A DNA stretch of 64,000 nt from Rhodoferax sp. Its GTDB lineage: Bacteria; Pseudomonadota; Gammaproteobacteria; Burkholderiales; Burkholderiaceae_C. The position numbers and the translations under genes are program-made. The stretch is from positions 1 through 64,000 of the forward strand of contig SSFF01000010.1 in the NCBI GenBank assembly GCA_008015235.1, given 5' to 3'. This document shows, piece after piece, positions 37,101 to 44,745 of the stretch. A model generated the notes under the pieces. That model saw nothing but the letters and a program-made list of their open reading frames with translations. It was not told the DNA's origin and did not search any database. Positions within the stretch are counted from its first letter, which is position 1. The number at the start of each line of letters is the position of its first letter.

Positions 37101-38400
37101 GATCGTGGGTCATGCGACGCGCCATGTTCTGGGCGCGCATCTGTCCGGCTGCCAGCAGCCAGGTGGCCAAGGCCGCCAGCAGACTGAGCAAGCTGCCACC
37201 GATGCCCGCCAGCACCAGACTGCTGCGGTCTTGCAACGCTTCGAACTCGGCCGTGGACTGGGTCACCAGCGTCAGGCGTCGGCCACCGACACGCAGCACC
37301 CGCTGGGTTGAGCGTGCGCCGCTGTCCAGCGCCTGGTCGTTGCCAGGCAAGCTGTCGGCGTACACGCGCCCCTTGTCCGACAGGTCGTTTCCGTCATAGA
37401 GGGTGAAATCCAGGTTCGACTGGGTGGCGACGCGTGTGGTGTCCAGCAGTTCGCTCGCAACAATGGGGGCGTACAGCAAGCCCACCAGGGTGGCCGGTCG
37501 CAGATCGGGCAGCAGGTAGGGGGCCTGACCTTCGCGGAACACCGGCAGGAACACCAGGAACCCCGGGGTGTGGCCGGCATCCTGAACCAGGGTAATCTTG
37601 GCGGTGAGGCTGGCCTCGCCACTGGCAATGGCACGTTCGATACCTTGCCTGCGCACCGGCTCCTGGCCGACATCGAAGCCCAAGGCGGCCTCGTTGCCGG
37701 CCAAGGGTTCGATGTTGCGGATGGCGAAGACATCTGGGACCTCGCCCGAGGTGTGAACGCGGTACTGCGGGGCGCCATCGGCACGCATGTGCTGTTCAAA
37801 GTCGGGCACGTCCGACCGTTTCACCTTTTCAATGAAACCCATTCCACGCACACCCGGAAACTCGGCACGCATGCTCCGTGCCGCCACGTGGGCCTGGAAG
37901 ACAGCACGTGGCAGCGGCACCGGAGTGCGGGCTTCCTGGGCCGCGGCCAGATTGGCCCGCAGGCCACTGAGCCCGAAATCGATCTGCTGGAAACGGCGCG
38001 CGATCTCCCGCTCCAGGCGGTCGGTTTCGTAGGCAAAGCGGGTGGTGGCTTCGCCCTCCAGGTCGCGGTGCAGGTAATAGACACCACCCGCAGTCAGCAG
38101 CAGCCCCAGCACTTGGGCCATGACAGTCCATACCACGGCCTGGCGGAAGCTGAGCCGACCTGGAGCATTGTCGTACTGAGCCGCCGTAGTCGCACGCGGG
38201 GTGTGAAAGAACACCATGCAGCGCCAGTACACCATGGGGGCAGACAGCACCAGCAGCAGCGTGACATCGAGCAGGCTTTCCTGCCATGGCGTCAGACCAG
38301 GGGCCAGCACCGGCATCACCCACATGACCACCACCTCGGTCAGGCCGATGATCAGCAGGACTTCAGCAAGCAGGCGGATGGGGCGGGACAGTGGTGCCAT
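34159..38400 (-). CDS. Hybrid sensor histidine kinase (CHASE-PAS-PAS-HK-REC-REC-HPt)
   Basis: A 1413-residue membrane kinase with a full phosphorelay. In order: two or more N-terminal membrane helices, a periplasmic CHASE-type sensor (about 115-390), a membrane helix near 400-418, two PAS domains (about 440-550 and 565-680), HisKA with His708 in [11 protein letters not shown], HATPase ([20 protein letters not shown]), two receiver domains (Asp992 and Asp1138), and an HPt domain with His1283 in VHTLKGN. The layout is like BarA/RpfC-type kinases. No response regulator gene is adjacent. I use ATG 38400; a TTG two codons upstream is possible. The stop lies in a dispersed repeat. Confidence 0.93.
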   Translation of the reverse strand: MAPLSRPIRLLAEVLLIIGLTEVVVMWVMPVLAPGLTPWQESLLDVTLLLVLSAPMVYWRCMVFFHTPRATTAAQYDNAPGRLSFRQAVVWTVMAQVLGLLLTAGGVYYLHRDLEGEATTRFAYETDRLEREIARRFQQIDFGLSGLRANLAAAQEARTPVPLPRAVFQAHVAARSMRAEFPGVRGMGFIEKVKRSDVPDFEQHMRADGAPQYRVHTSGEVPDVFAIRNIEPLAGNEAALGFDVGQEPVRRQGIERAIASGEASLTAKITLVQDAGHTPGFLVFLPVFREGQAPYLLPDLRPATLVGLLYAPIVASELLDTTRVATQSNLDFTLYDGNDLSDKGRVYADSLPGNDQALDSGARSTQRVLRVGGRRLTLVTQSTAEFEALQDRSSLVLAGIGGSLLSLLAALATWLLAAGQMRAQNMARRMTHDLDRMARVVQHTHNAVAITDAAGVIEWVNAGFTRVLGYSAERAQGSAIISFISTQPADQEAWHAMLYQVQAGQSARTDLRIRAESGQPVWLDTEMQPIVDATGAVTGFMVIASDITLQKHAQLEKEMALREASTLLSTFEHHAIVSITDRQGTITQVNDAFCAISGYSSEELLGANHRIVNSGTHPPAFWEAMWADLTSGKAWRGDVCNRAKDGRLYWVDSIITPFIGDDGLVERYVSIRNEITHRYEQAQALQNALERAEQASLAKGQFLANMSHEIRTPMNAIIGMLRLLHHTELTPQQLDYADKSQNAAQSLLGLINDILDFSKIEAGKMTLDPQPLRIEQLLRDLGVILSVNVHNKDVDLLYDVDPALPDRVLCDGMRLQQVLLNLGGNAIKFTAQGQVVVAVRVVTQDTDTVRLEFAVTDSGIGIAPENQAHIFSGFSQAEASTTRKFGGTGLGLAISRRMVELMGGTLALDSRPGQGSTFSFVLDFPLVGGETPTLEPSKPLHALVVDDNPVARDLLARMVRSCGWPVQTASSGAEALQLLQDPQARFEVVYTDCAMPGMDGWELATRLHAFCSESGAHFPSVVMVSTQGREQLAQRSSAEQALLQAYLVKPVTASMLREATLEPQRGGAALRSSVRGPSSARRLRGMRLLVVEDNLINQQVAEELLASEGALVALAANGLLGVEAVAAAQPQFDAVLMDVQMPVMDGYTATRTIRSSLGLDRLPIIAMTANALESDRQECLQAGMSEHVGKPFDLDQLVNTLLRTTGYQVPALLPVPPPAQAEPSETLPQVDGLDVHGALERMGGMRSLYLRAASDFRQALPAVLLQLRQSMRSDLALATIQVHTLKGNAATLGASALANTAADVERQLKSGTGSGIALEPLESRIAQTLSALDQLLGPLADPVPAGVADWHAAMRKLAELLAQEDYACLDFFAQERNLLAGLPPASLGALEQALQGLDFAEAHRICLRLLQKQ

Positions 38401-38478
38401 GGACAACTAGGGGAGAGCCCATCTTAGGCCGCAGTGCGCCTGCACGCCAGCCCCATGGCTGCCTGCAAGGGCAAACCC

Positions 38479-39915
38479 TTAATGGGAGGTGTTCCCAAGC
38501 CCAGCATGGGCAAAGATCTTGCCGGGATTGAGGATGCCCAGCGGGTCCAGCGCCTGCTTGATGGTGCGCATCAGGGCCACGGCGCCCATGCCTGTTTCTT
38601 CCAGCAGGAAGCCCTGCTTGTGCAGGCCCACCCCATGCTCGCCGGTACAGGTCCCGCCCAGCGCCAGCGCACGGGCCACCAACTGGTGGTTGAGCTTTTC
38701 GGCCAGTTCACGCTCTTCGGGCTTGGTCGGGTCGATCAGGTAGCCCATGTGGAAGTTGCCATCGCCCACGTGCCCCACCAGGAAGTAGGGAAGGCCCGCG
38801 GCCACGGCCTCGTCCACGCTGGCCAGCAGGGCGTCGGCCAGCTTGGAGATCGGCACGCAAGCGTCGGTGGTGATGGCCTTGCAGCCGGGCACCGACTGTA
38901 CGCCGGCGAAGTAGGCATTGTGCCGCGCCGTCCACAGCCGGGTGCGCTCCTCCGGCGTGGCGGCCCAGGCAAAGTCGGCGGCACCGAACTCGCTGGCAAT
39001 GGCCTGCACCGTTTCCACCTGTTCCTGCACCCCGGCAGGCGAGCCGTGGAATTCCATCAGCAGCATGGCGCTTTCGGGCAGGTTCAGCTTGGAGTGCTGG
39101 TTCACCAAGCGCACGGTGGTGGCGTCGAGCAGTTCGCAGCGTGCAATCGGCACCCCGAGCTGGATGATCTGGATGGTGGTGTTGACCGCGTCGGCCAGTG
39201 TGGGAAAACAGCAGGTGGCGGCCATCACGCTTTCGGGCAGCGGATAGAGCTTGACGGTGATCTCGCTCATCACGCCGAGCGTGCCTTCGCTGCCCACCAG
39301 CAGGCGCGTGAGGTCGTAGCCGGCCGAGGATTTCTTGGCACGGGTGCCGGTGCGGATGACCTCGCCCGTGGCGGTCACCACCTCCAGCGCCAGCACGTTC
39401 TCGCGCATGGTGCCGTAGCGCACGGCGTTGGTGCCCGAGGCGCGGGTGGCGCTCATGCCGCCGATGCTGGCGTCCGCGCCCGGGTCGATGGGAAAAAACA
39501 GGCCGTGGCTCTTGAGCGCGGCATTGAGCTGGGTGCGCGTCACGCCCGGCTGCACCGTGGCGGTCAGATCCTCGGGGTGGATGGCCAGCACCGCGTTCAT
39601 CCGGCCCACGTCCAGGCTGATGCCGCCTTCCACGGCCAGCAGGTGCCCTTCGAGCGAGGAGCCCACGCCAAACGGAATGACCGGGTACCGGTACTGTGCG
39701 CACAGGGCCACGCAGTCGGCAATGTCCTGTGTGCGCTCGGCGAACACCACGGCCGCTGGCGGCGGAATGTCGAAGGCCGACTCGTCGCGTCCATGTTGTT
39801 CGCGCACGACCTGCGCACTGCTGAACTGGGCGCCGAAGCGCGTTTGCAGCGCCTGCAGAAGTTCGGCGGGAGCGGGGCGCTGGTGCGCGGTGGGGTGCAA
39901 AGCAGGGATGTTCAT
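38479..39915 (-). CDS. FAD-linked oxidase, D-lactate dehydrogenase/glycolate oxidase type
   Basis: A 478-residue flavoprotein of the VAO/PCMH family. The FAD-binding domain has VIPFGVGSSLEGH, GGMSATRASGTNAVRYG and GYDLTRLLVGSEGTLG; the C-terminal domain has HVGDGNFHMG and CTGEHGVGLHKQ with metal/substrate-binding histidines. It likely oxidises D-lactate or a similar 2-hydroxy acid and passes electrons to the respiratory chain. No iron-sulfur partner (GlcF-like) is adjacent, favouring a single-subunit D-lactate dehydrogenase. The periplasmic binding protein gene ends 12 bp upstream on the same strand. Confidence 0.92.
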   Translation of the reverse strand: MNIPALHPTAHQRPAPAELLQALQTRFGAQFSSAQVVREQHGRDESAFDIPPPAAVVFAERTQDIADCVALCAQYRYPVIPFGVGSSLEGHLLAVEGGISLDVGRMNAVLAIHPEDLTATVQPGVTRTQLNAALKSHGLFFPIDPGADASIGGMSATRASGTNAVRYGTMRENVLALEVVTATGEVIRTGTRAKKSSAGYDLTRLLVGSEGTLGVMSEITVKLYPLPESVMAATCCFPTLADAVNTTIQIIQLGVPIARCELLDATTVRLVNQHSKLNLPESAMLLMEFHGSPAGVQEQVETVQAIASEFGAADFAWAATPEERTRLWTARHNAYFAGVQSVPGCKAITTDACVPISKLADALLASVDEAVAAGLPYFLVGHVGDGNFHMGYLIDPTKPEERELAEKLNHQLVARALALGGTCTGEHGVGLHKQGFLLEETGMGAVALMRTIKQALDPLGILNPGKIFAHAGLGNTSH

Positions 39916-39926
39916 GGAGAAATGGT

Positions 39927-40829
39927 TCAGAAGACAGTCCAAGCGCGGGTGCGTGGATTGTGGAAGCCGCACTCTTCATAAGCCTTACGCAGGGCACCAC
40001 TCTTGGCCTGGGCGGCCAGTGCCGGAAATACCTTGGAAGCCACCCACTTGCCTTGGGCCGTGTTCTTGCTGCTGGCCAGATGGCGGCTGCCATTGAGCGC
40101 GATGGCGATGCCGTCAATCGGTACCAGTGTCTTGCCATCGAAGCGCAGCTCCATGGCGTTGGTGCTGGGTTGAAATGGCGCCAGCAAGGCATCGGCACGG
40201 CCGGAATCGACCAAGGTCACCATCTGGCTCCAGGTGTCGACATCGATGGGCGGGGCAATGCCCAGGTTGCGCAAGGTGGTCCAGTCCAGTTGCCAGTTGC
40301 TGTTGCAGGCAAAGCGCAGTACCCGCAACTGCTGCAGCGTACGCGTTTGCAGCGCCGCCTCGTTGCGGGGCGATGTGTACACGCCCACCACAAAAGTTCC
40401 CTTGGGAATCATGGCCGCCGAGTTGATGACGTTGCCGCTGCCCAAGGTCTCCAGATCGGCCAGCCAGGCACTGGTGCCAATGGCATCGATGTGCCCATCG
40501 CGCAAACTGGCCAGCAGGCGCTCGTAGCTGTCGATGCGCACCAGCTGGGTGTCGGGGGCCTTGGGCTGGCGCTTGATCTCACGCAGCAACCAGGCCAGCT
40601 CCATCACATCACGGCGGCTGTAGGGTCCGTCAAAGCGCTCCAGCGAGGCGAGGTCACGGTTGGCGAGAAAACGCACGTAGTCGTCGGCCACATCGCGTGG
40701 GACACCCACCCGCAAGGTATGCAGCGTCTGCGCCAACACAGGCACGGACCACGCAATCGCCGCCGACAGGACGGTACGGCGAGTCAAACGATCGGAAAAG
40801 ACCGGCAACGGGGCGGGGAGTAGGGACAT
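39927..40829 (-). CDS. Periplasmic substrate-binding-type protein (SBP family 3-like)
   Basis: A 300-residue exported protein. The N-terminus has a twin-arginine-like motif (SDRLTRRTVLSAAIAW), then a receptor domain beginning TLHTLRVGVPRDVADDYVRFL and containing SYERLLASLRDGHIDAIGTSAW. This resembles family-3 solute-binding proteins, but no ABC permease is adjacent; such stand-alone proteins can also be sensors. Start ATG 40829 gives a normal signal peptide. It lies 11 bp upstream of the D-lactate dehydrogenase-type gene on the same strand, so the two are likely co-expressed. Confidence 0.8.
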   Translation of the reverse strand: MSLLPAPLPVFSDRLTRRTVLSAAIAWSVPVLAQTLHTLRVGVPRDVADDYVRFLANRDLASLERFDGPYSRRDVMELAWLLREIKRQPKAPDTQLVRIDSYERLLASLRDGHIDAIGTSAWLADLETLGSGNVINSAAMIPKGTFVVGVYTSPRNEAALQTRTLQQLRVLRFACNSNWQLDWTTLRNLGIAPPIDVDTWSQMVTLVDSGRADALLAPFQPSTNAMELRFDGKTLVPIDGIAIALNGSRHLASSKNTAQGKWVASKVFPALAAQAKSGALRKAYEECGFHNPRTRAWTVF

Positions 40830-40894
40830 TCGGGCTTGGTGGCAAGGGGCGCGGCACAATGGCGGCCTTTGCATTTTGAACCAAGGAGCGCCCG

Positions 40895-41467
40895 ATGGGA
40901 AACCGACTCTCGCAAATTGCCACCCGCACCGGGGACGATGGCACCACCGGCCTGGGCGACAACACGCGCGTCTCCAAGAACAGTCTGCGTGTGCATGCCA
41001 TGGGCGATGTCGACGAACTCAACTCCCACATCGGTGTGCTGCTGTGCGAGGACATGCCGCAACCGGTGCGTAATCTGCTGGTGGAAATTCAGCACCAGCT
41101 CTTCAACCTGGGTGGCGAGTTGTCGATTCCCGGTTTTGAGCTGCTCAAGATGGACGCCGTGTTGGCACTGGACGAAGCCCTCGAAGAGCACAATGCGGCT
41201 TTGCCGCGGTTGCAGGAATTTATCTTGCCGGCAGGCACCCGCGCAGCGGCCCAGGCCCATGTATGCCGCACCGTGGCACGCCGTGCCGAACGTGCCGTGG
41301 TGGCCCTGGGAGCCCAGGACGCACTGCGCGACACGCCGCGCCAGTACCTGAACCGGCTCTCCGACCTGATGTTCGTCCTGTCCCGGGTGCTCAACCGCCA
41401 CCGCAGCGATGGCAGCGTGGGGGACGACGTGTACTGGAAAAGTGAACGCCTGGCCCAAGGGGGCTAA
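40895..41467 (+). CDS. Cob(I)yrinic acid a,c-diamide / cobalamin adenosyltransferase (PduO type)
   Basis: A 190-residue ATP:cob(I)alamin adenosyltransferase that makes coenzyme B12. It has the ATP-binding N-terminus TRTGDDGTTGLGDNTRVSK, VDELNSHIG, and the C-terminal RRAERAVVAL and YLNRLSDLMFVLSRVLN, all diagnostic of the PduO/MMAB family. The start MGNRLSQIATRTGD has GGAGC upstream. It is convergent with minE (12-bp gap). No other cobalamin gene is in the window. Confidence 0.95.
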   Translation: MGNRLSQIATRTGDDGTTGLGDNTRVSKNSLRVHAMGDVDELNSHIGVLLCEDMPQPVRNLLVEIQHQLFNLGGELSIPGFELLKMDAVLALDEALEEHNAALPRLQEFILPAGTRAAAQAHVCRTVARRAERAVVALGAQDALRDTPRQYLNRLSDLMFVLSRVLNRHRSDGSVGDDVYWKSERLAQGG

Positions 41468-41479
41468 CAGGCGGACAGG

Positions 41480-41743
41480 TCAACGCGTTTCCGGCAGCTC
41501 GATCTTCACTTCCAGCGTTTCCAGGTTGTCCTGGCGTCCGGCGATGACCTTGATGTCTTCGGGATTGATCTTGACGTACTTGCTGATCACGGCGACCAGC
41601 TCGCGCTGCAGCTCGGGCAGGTAGTCTGGCGCAGACGCATTGCGTCCGGCGCGTTCGTGGGCCAGCAGAATGGACAGGCGCTCCTTGGCCACACTGGCCG
41701 TGGACTTTTTCTCGCCCAGAAAGAATGACAGCAGGGAAGCCAT
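41480..41743 (-). CDS. minE: Cell division topological specificity factor MinE
   Basis: MinE drives pole-to-pole oscillation of MinCD and so keeps the division ring at mid-cell. The 87-residue protein starts [20 protein letters not shown], the membrane-targeting and anti-MinCD segment, and continues with the dimerisation domain ([29 protein letters not shown]). Length is normal. It is the last gene of minC-minD-minE, 3 bp after the minD stop. Confidence 0.97.
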   Translation of the reverse strand: MASLLSFFLGEKKSTASVAKERLSILLAHERAGRNASAPDYLPELQRELVAVISKYVKINPEDIKVIAGRQDNLETLEVKIELPETR

Positions 41744-41746
41744 GGC

Positions 41747-42562
41747 TTATTTCCCTCCGAAAAGGCGCTTGAGCAGACCTTGCTTGGGGGCTTCGGTGAA
41801 GCGCATCGGAACGTCCTTGCCCAGGAAGCGCTCGATCACATCCTTGTAGGCCTCAGACACATCGCTGCCTTGCATGTGCACGGCCGGCACGCCCTGGTTG
41901 GAGGCCTGCAGCACCGATTCGCTTTCGGGAATCACGCCGATGAGCTTGATACGCAGGATGTCCTGGATGTCTTCGAGCGACAGCATCTGGCCCGAATCCA
42001 CGCGGCTGGGGTTGTAGCGCGTGATCAGCAGATGCTCCTTGATCGGCTCCAGCCCTTGCATGGCGCGCTTGGTCTTGGAGGACAACATGCCCAAGATGCG
42101 GTCCGAGTCGCGCACCGAAGACACCTCGGGGTTGGTCACCACCAGGGCTTCGTCAGCATAGTGCATGGCCATGAGCGCACCGGTCTCGATACCGGCCGGG
42201 GAGTCGCAAATGATGTAGTCGAATTCCATGGCGGCCAGGTCGTTCAGAACCTTCTCCACGCCTTCTTGCGTCAAGGCATCCTTGTCGCGGGTTTGGGAGG
42301 CGGCCAGCACAAACAGGTTTTCGCACTGCTTGTCCTTGATGAGGGCCTGGTTCAGGTTGGCCTCTCCATGGATCACGTTGATGAGGTCATAGACCACGCG
42401 GCGCTCGCAGCCCATGATGAGGTCGAGGTTGCGCAGGCCCACGTCGAAGTCGATGACGGCGGTCTTGAAGCCCTTGAGGGCCAGGCCGGTTGCAAAGCTG
42501 GCGCTGGTGGTGGTCTTGCCCACACCACCTTTGCCCGAGGTCACCACGATGATTTTTGCCAT
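41747..42562 (-). CDS. minD: Septum site-determining ATPase MinD
   Basis: A membrane-cycling ParA-type ATPase that recruits MinC and responds to MinE. The 271-residue protein has the deviant Walker A KGGVGKTT (11-18), VIDFDVGLRNLDLIMG, and CDSPAGIETGA. The C-terminus (APKQGLLKRLFGGK) is the amphipathic membrane-targeting helix. It lies 14 bp downstream of minC and 3 bp before minE. The operon starts beside the candidate replication origin. Confidence 0.98.
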   Translation of the reverse strand: MAKIIVVTSGKGGVGKTTTSASFATGLALKGFKTAVIDFDVGLRNLDLIMGCERRVVYDLINVIHGEANLNQALIKDKQCENLFVLAASQTRDKDALTQEGVEKVLNDLAAMEFDYIICDSPAGIETGALMAMHYADEALVVTNPEVSSVRDSDRILGMLSSKTKRAMQGLEPIKEHLLITRYNPSRVDSGQMLSLEDIQDILRIKLIGVIPESESVLQASNQGVPAVHMQGSDVSEAYKDVIERFLGKDVPMRFTEAPKQGLLKRLFGGK

Positions 42563-42576
42563 GAATTGCTTCTCTT

Positions 42577-43365
42577 TCAGGATTTGAGGGCTTCAAACAA
42601 CAGTTTTTCCAACCCGTCGTTGCTCAAGCGCACCTGCGCGCACTTGCCGCGCACATCGGGGGCCAAGGGGTTTTCGCTGGTGCGGTAGACACCGGCAATG
42701 GACACCAGTTCGGGGTCCAGGCTCAACGCAAAAACGCGGGCATTGGCATTGCCACGCGCACCGGCCATGGCCTTGCCACGCAAGCTTGAGTAGACATGGA
42801 TATTGCCATCGGCCACCACTTCGGCACCCGGATTGACGGGTGCCAGCACGACCAGATCGCCACCACGGGCATAAACCTTCTGGCCGGAACGCAAAGGTTT
42901 GTCCACCACCATGGTAGCGGGGCCCGGCACTTCCCGGACGACCTCGCGCACCACTTCCTGCACCTGCACCGCTGCAGTTTCGCTGGCCGGCGCTGACTTG
43001 GACTGGCGATGCACTTCGGGTTCGGCTTTGCACAGACCTAATTCCTGCGCAGCTTGCATCCAAGAGTCACTCGCACCACGCATGGCCACCGGCATCAGAT
43101 TGCATTGCCGCAATGTCCTGAGCAGGGGAACGATGTCGTCCACCGGTGTGTCTTGCGGCAAGGCCGAAAAATCCACGACCAGGGCGTCATGGTCGAAAAA
43201 ATCTGGGCTATCGCCTTGGGGACCAAACTCAGCCAGGAGCTCGTGCTGCAGTTGCTGCCAATCGGTGGTGTGTACCAACAAGGCTACCAGTGGCAATTGC
43301 GCGCTTTTGATTTCAAAGCTCTTGGGCGCGGCAGTTTGCTTTGCAGCGGGTGGACTCACAGGCAT
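42577..43365 (-). CDS. minC: Septum site-determining protein MinC
   Basis: The FtsZ-assembly inhibitor of the Min system. The 262-residue protein has the N-terminal FtsZ-binding domain (SFEIKSAQLPLVALLV), an alanine-rich linker (about 120-160) and the C-terminal beta-helix with VYARGGDLVVLAPVNPGAEVVADGNIHVY in parts and RGKAMAGARGN, which binds MinD. Length is normal for betaproteobacteria. It is the first gene of minCDE and its upstream side is the AT-rich DnaA-box region at 43455-43710, so its promoter may overlap the origin. Confidence 0.96.
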   Translation of the reverse strand: MPVSPPAAKQTAAPKSFEIKSAQLPLVALLVHTTDWQQLQHELLAEFGPQGDSPDFFDHDALVVDFSALPQDTPVDDIVPLLRTLRQCNLMPVAMRGASDSWMQAAQELGLCKAEPEVHRQSKSAPASETAAVQVQEVVREVVREVPGPATMVVDKPLRSGQKVYARGGDLVVLAPVNPGAEVVADGNIHVYSSLRGKAMAGARGNANARVFALSLDPELVSIAGVYRTSENPLAPDVRGKCAQVRLSNDGLEKLLFEALKS

Positions 43366-43540
43366 GAAAGGGAGGGGTTGGGGTCGGCGGGAAACGCAAA
43401 TCTTACTTGATTGCTGCCTCTTCTCCGCGAAAAAAGCCTGCTGCTGCGCCTTTCATGATTCAATGGTCTGGAAGTTGTTCTTCTTATCTTCTTTTATTCT
43501 TTGATAAAGATAGCAGTAGTAGATAAGCAAAGTACTTTAT

Positions 43541-43549
43541 TGTGGAAAA
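43541..43549 (-). promoter_or_regulatory. Weak DnaA box (one mismatch)
   Basis: Minus strand TTTTCCACA, one change from TTATCCACA, inside the AT-rich block of the candidate origin. Confidence 0.45.
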
Positions 43550-43659
43550 CCCCATAAAGTTCATTTTTATCAAGTACTTGCGGTAGCTGGATAGGTGTGG
43601 GTACCTGTGCTTTCCAAATGTTCTGCGAACTGGAACAACTTTCGCGGAATCCAAAAAGT

Positions 43660-43668
43660 TGTGGATAA
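43660..43668 (-). promoter_or_regulatory. Perfect DnaA box
   Basis: Minus strand TTATCCACA, an exact consensus box, at the right side of the candidate origin. Confidence 0.75.
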
Positions 43669-43687
43669 GTAGCAGGTTGCCAGAAAC

Positions 43688-43696
43688 TTATACACA
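43688..43696 (+). promoter_or_regulatory. Consensus DnaA box TTATNCACA
   Basis: TTATACACA on the plus strand, facing the perfect box 20 bp away. A weaker relative (TTATACAGG) follows at 43700-43708. Confidence 0.65.
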
Positions 43697-43722
43697 GGTT
43701 TATACAGGGAAGGAAATTTCAC

Positions 43723-44673
43723 ATGCGGCGCTGGTTAGGGTACGGGGTCGGGGCTTTTGCGGCATTTCTGCTGCTGGCAATCGTTTGGATCGGCTTGAAT
43801 TGGGAACCGGATCGCCCGGTAGAGCAACTTGCTCAGAAATGGGCCCAACCACCGTCCCGGATGCTGGCACTCCAGGGAATGCAGGTGCATTTGCGTGACG
43901 AAGGGCCACGCGACGATCCCTTGCCGGTCGTGTTGCTGCACGGAACGTCGGACAGCTTGCATACATGGCAAGGATGGGTGGATGTGCTGGCGACGCAGCG
44001 GCGGGTCATACGGGTTGATTTGCCGGCCTTCGGGTTGACGGGTCCCCACCCACAAGGGGACTATTCCATCGCCATGTATGTGCGCTTCGTCCTGGCGGTG
44101 ATGGACAGTCTGCAGGTGCCCAGGGCCGTGGTGGGTGGCAATTCGCTGGGTGGACAGATTGCCTGGGGAATCGCGGTGGCGGCTCCACAGCGCGTGGACA
44201 GTCTCATCCTGGTGGACGCTGCCGGTTACCCGATGCAACCCAAGTCGGTTCCGGTCGGTTTCCTGATTGCCCGCATGCCAGGGGTGCGCAGTGCCATGGA
44301 GTATGTCCTTCCGCGTCGCGTGGTGAAGTCGAGCGTGCGCAACGTCTATGGTCAGCCCGAGCGGGTGACGCCAGAGTTGGTGGATCGCTACTTCGAGCTG
44401 ACTTTGCGTGCTGGCAACCGCAAGGCGCTGGCGCAGCGCATGGACCAGCGCCTGTGGGGGGATGAAGAGAAGATCAGGACGATCAAGCAACCTACCCTCA
44501 TACTCTGGGGTGCGCAGGACCGTCTGATTCCATTGGAAAATGGCAGGAAATTCGAAACCGATATTGCCGGTGCACGGTTGGTGGTGTTGGAAGGATTGGG
44601 GCATGTGCCCCAGGAAGAAGACGCTGCTGCCACGGTGAAGGTGGTGCAGGAGTTTCTGGGAAAACGCCATTGA
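43723..44673 (+). CDS. Membrane-anchored alpha/beta hydrolase
   Basis: A 316-residue serine hydrolase with one N-terminal membrane helix (about 7-26), so it is probably tethered to the inner membrane with the catalytic domain in the periplasm. The oxyanion segment is LLHGTSDSLHTW, the nucleophile is Ser141 in GGNSLGG, the acidic residue is in LILWGAQDRLIP, and the histidine in LEGLGHVPQEE. The substrate is unknown. It begins 13 bp from the right edge of the candidate origin, with AAGGAAA as ribosome binding site, and precedes a diguanylate cyclase gene by 72 bp. Confidence 0.9.
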   Translation: MRRWLGYGVGAFAAFLLLAIVWIGLNWEPDRPVEQLAQKWAQPPSRMLALQGMQVHLRDEGPRDDPLPVVLLHGTSDSLHTWQGWVDVLATQRRVIRVDLPAFGLTGPHPQGDYSIAMYVRFVLAVMDSLQVPRAVVGGNSLGGQIAWGIAVAAPQRVDSLILVDAAGYPMQPKSVPVGFLIARMPGVRSAMEYVLPRRVVKSSVRNVYGQPERVTPELVDRYFELTLRAGNRKALAQRMDQRLWGDEEKIRTIKQPTLILWGAQDRLIPLENGRKFETDIAGARLVVLEGLGHVPQEEDAAATVKVVQEFLGKRH

Positions 44674-44745
44674 AGTGTAAAAAATGCCTCTGGCCCGCAT
44701 GTGAACTGCGCAGTGCGCTCCTATTTTCAGAGCAATTGACCGACC

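Larger units (their letters stand above)
43455..43710. other. Candidate chromosomal replication origin (oriC)
   Basis: An intergenic stretch between divergent minC and an alpha/beta hydrolase gene. Its left part (about 43470-43580) is strikingly AT-rich against the GC-rich surroundings, with blocks such as TTATCTTCTTTTATTC and TTTGATAAAGATAG, a likely unwinding element. Its right part carries a perfect DnaA box (43660-43668), a consensus TTATACACA box (43688-43696) and weaker boxes at 43541-43549 and 43700-43708. Inverted AAGTACTT motifs flank the AT-rich block. The G/C balance of the plus strand appears to change sign here. Position and content fit oriC better than the dnaA promoter region does. 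Confidence 0.72.

Noticed and set aside
34192-37311. A 1039-codon open frame antisense to the hybrid kinase
   Set aside because: Mirror of a strongly coding gene in a GC-rich sequence; no motif in its translation.
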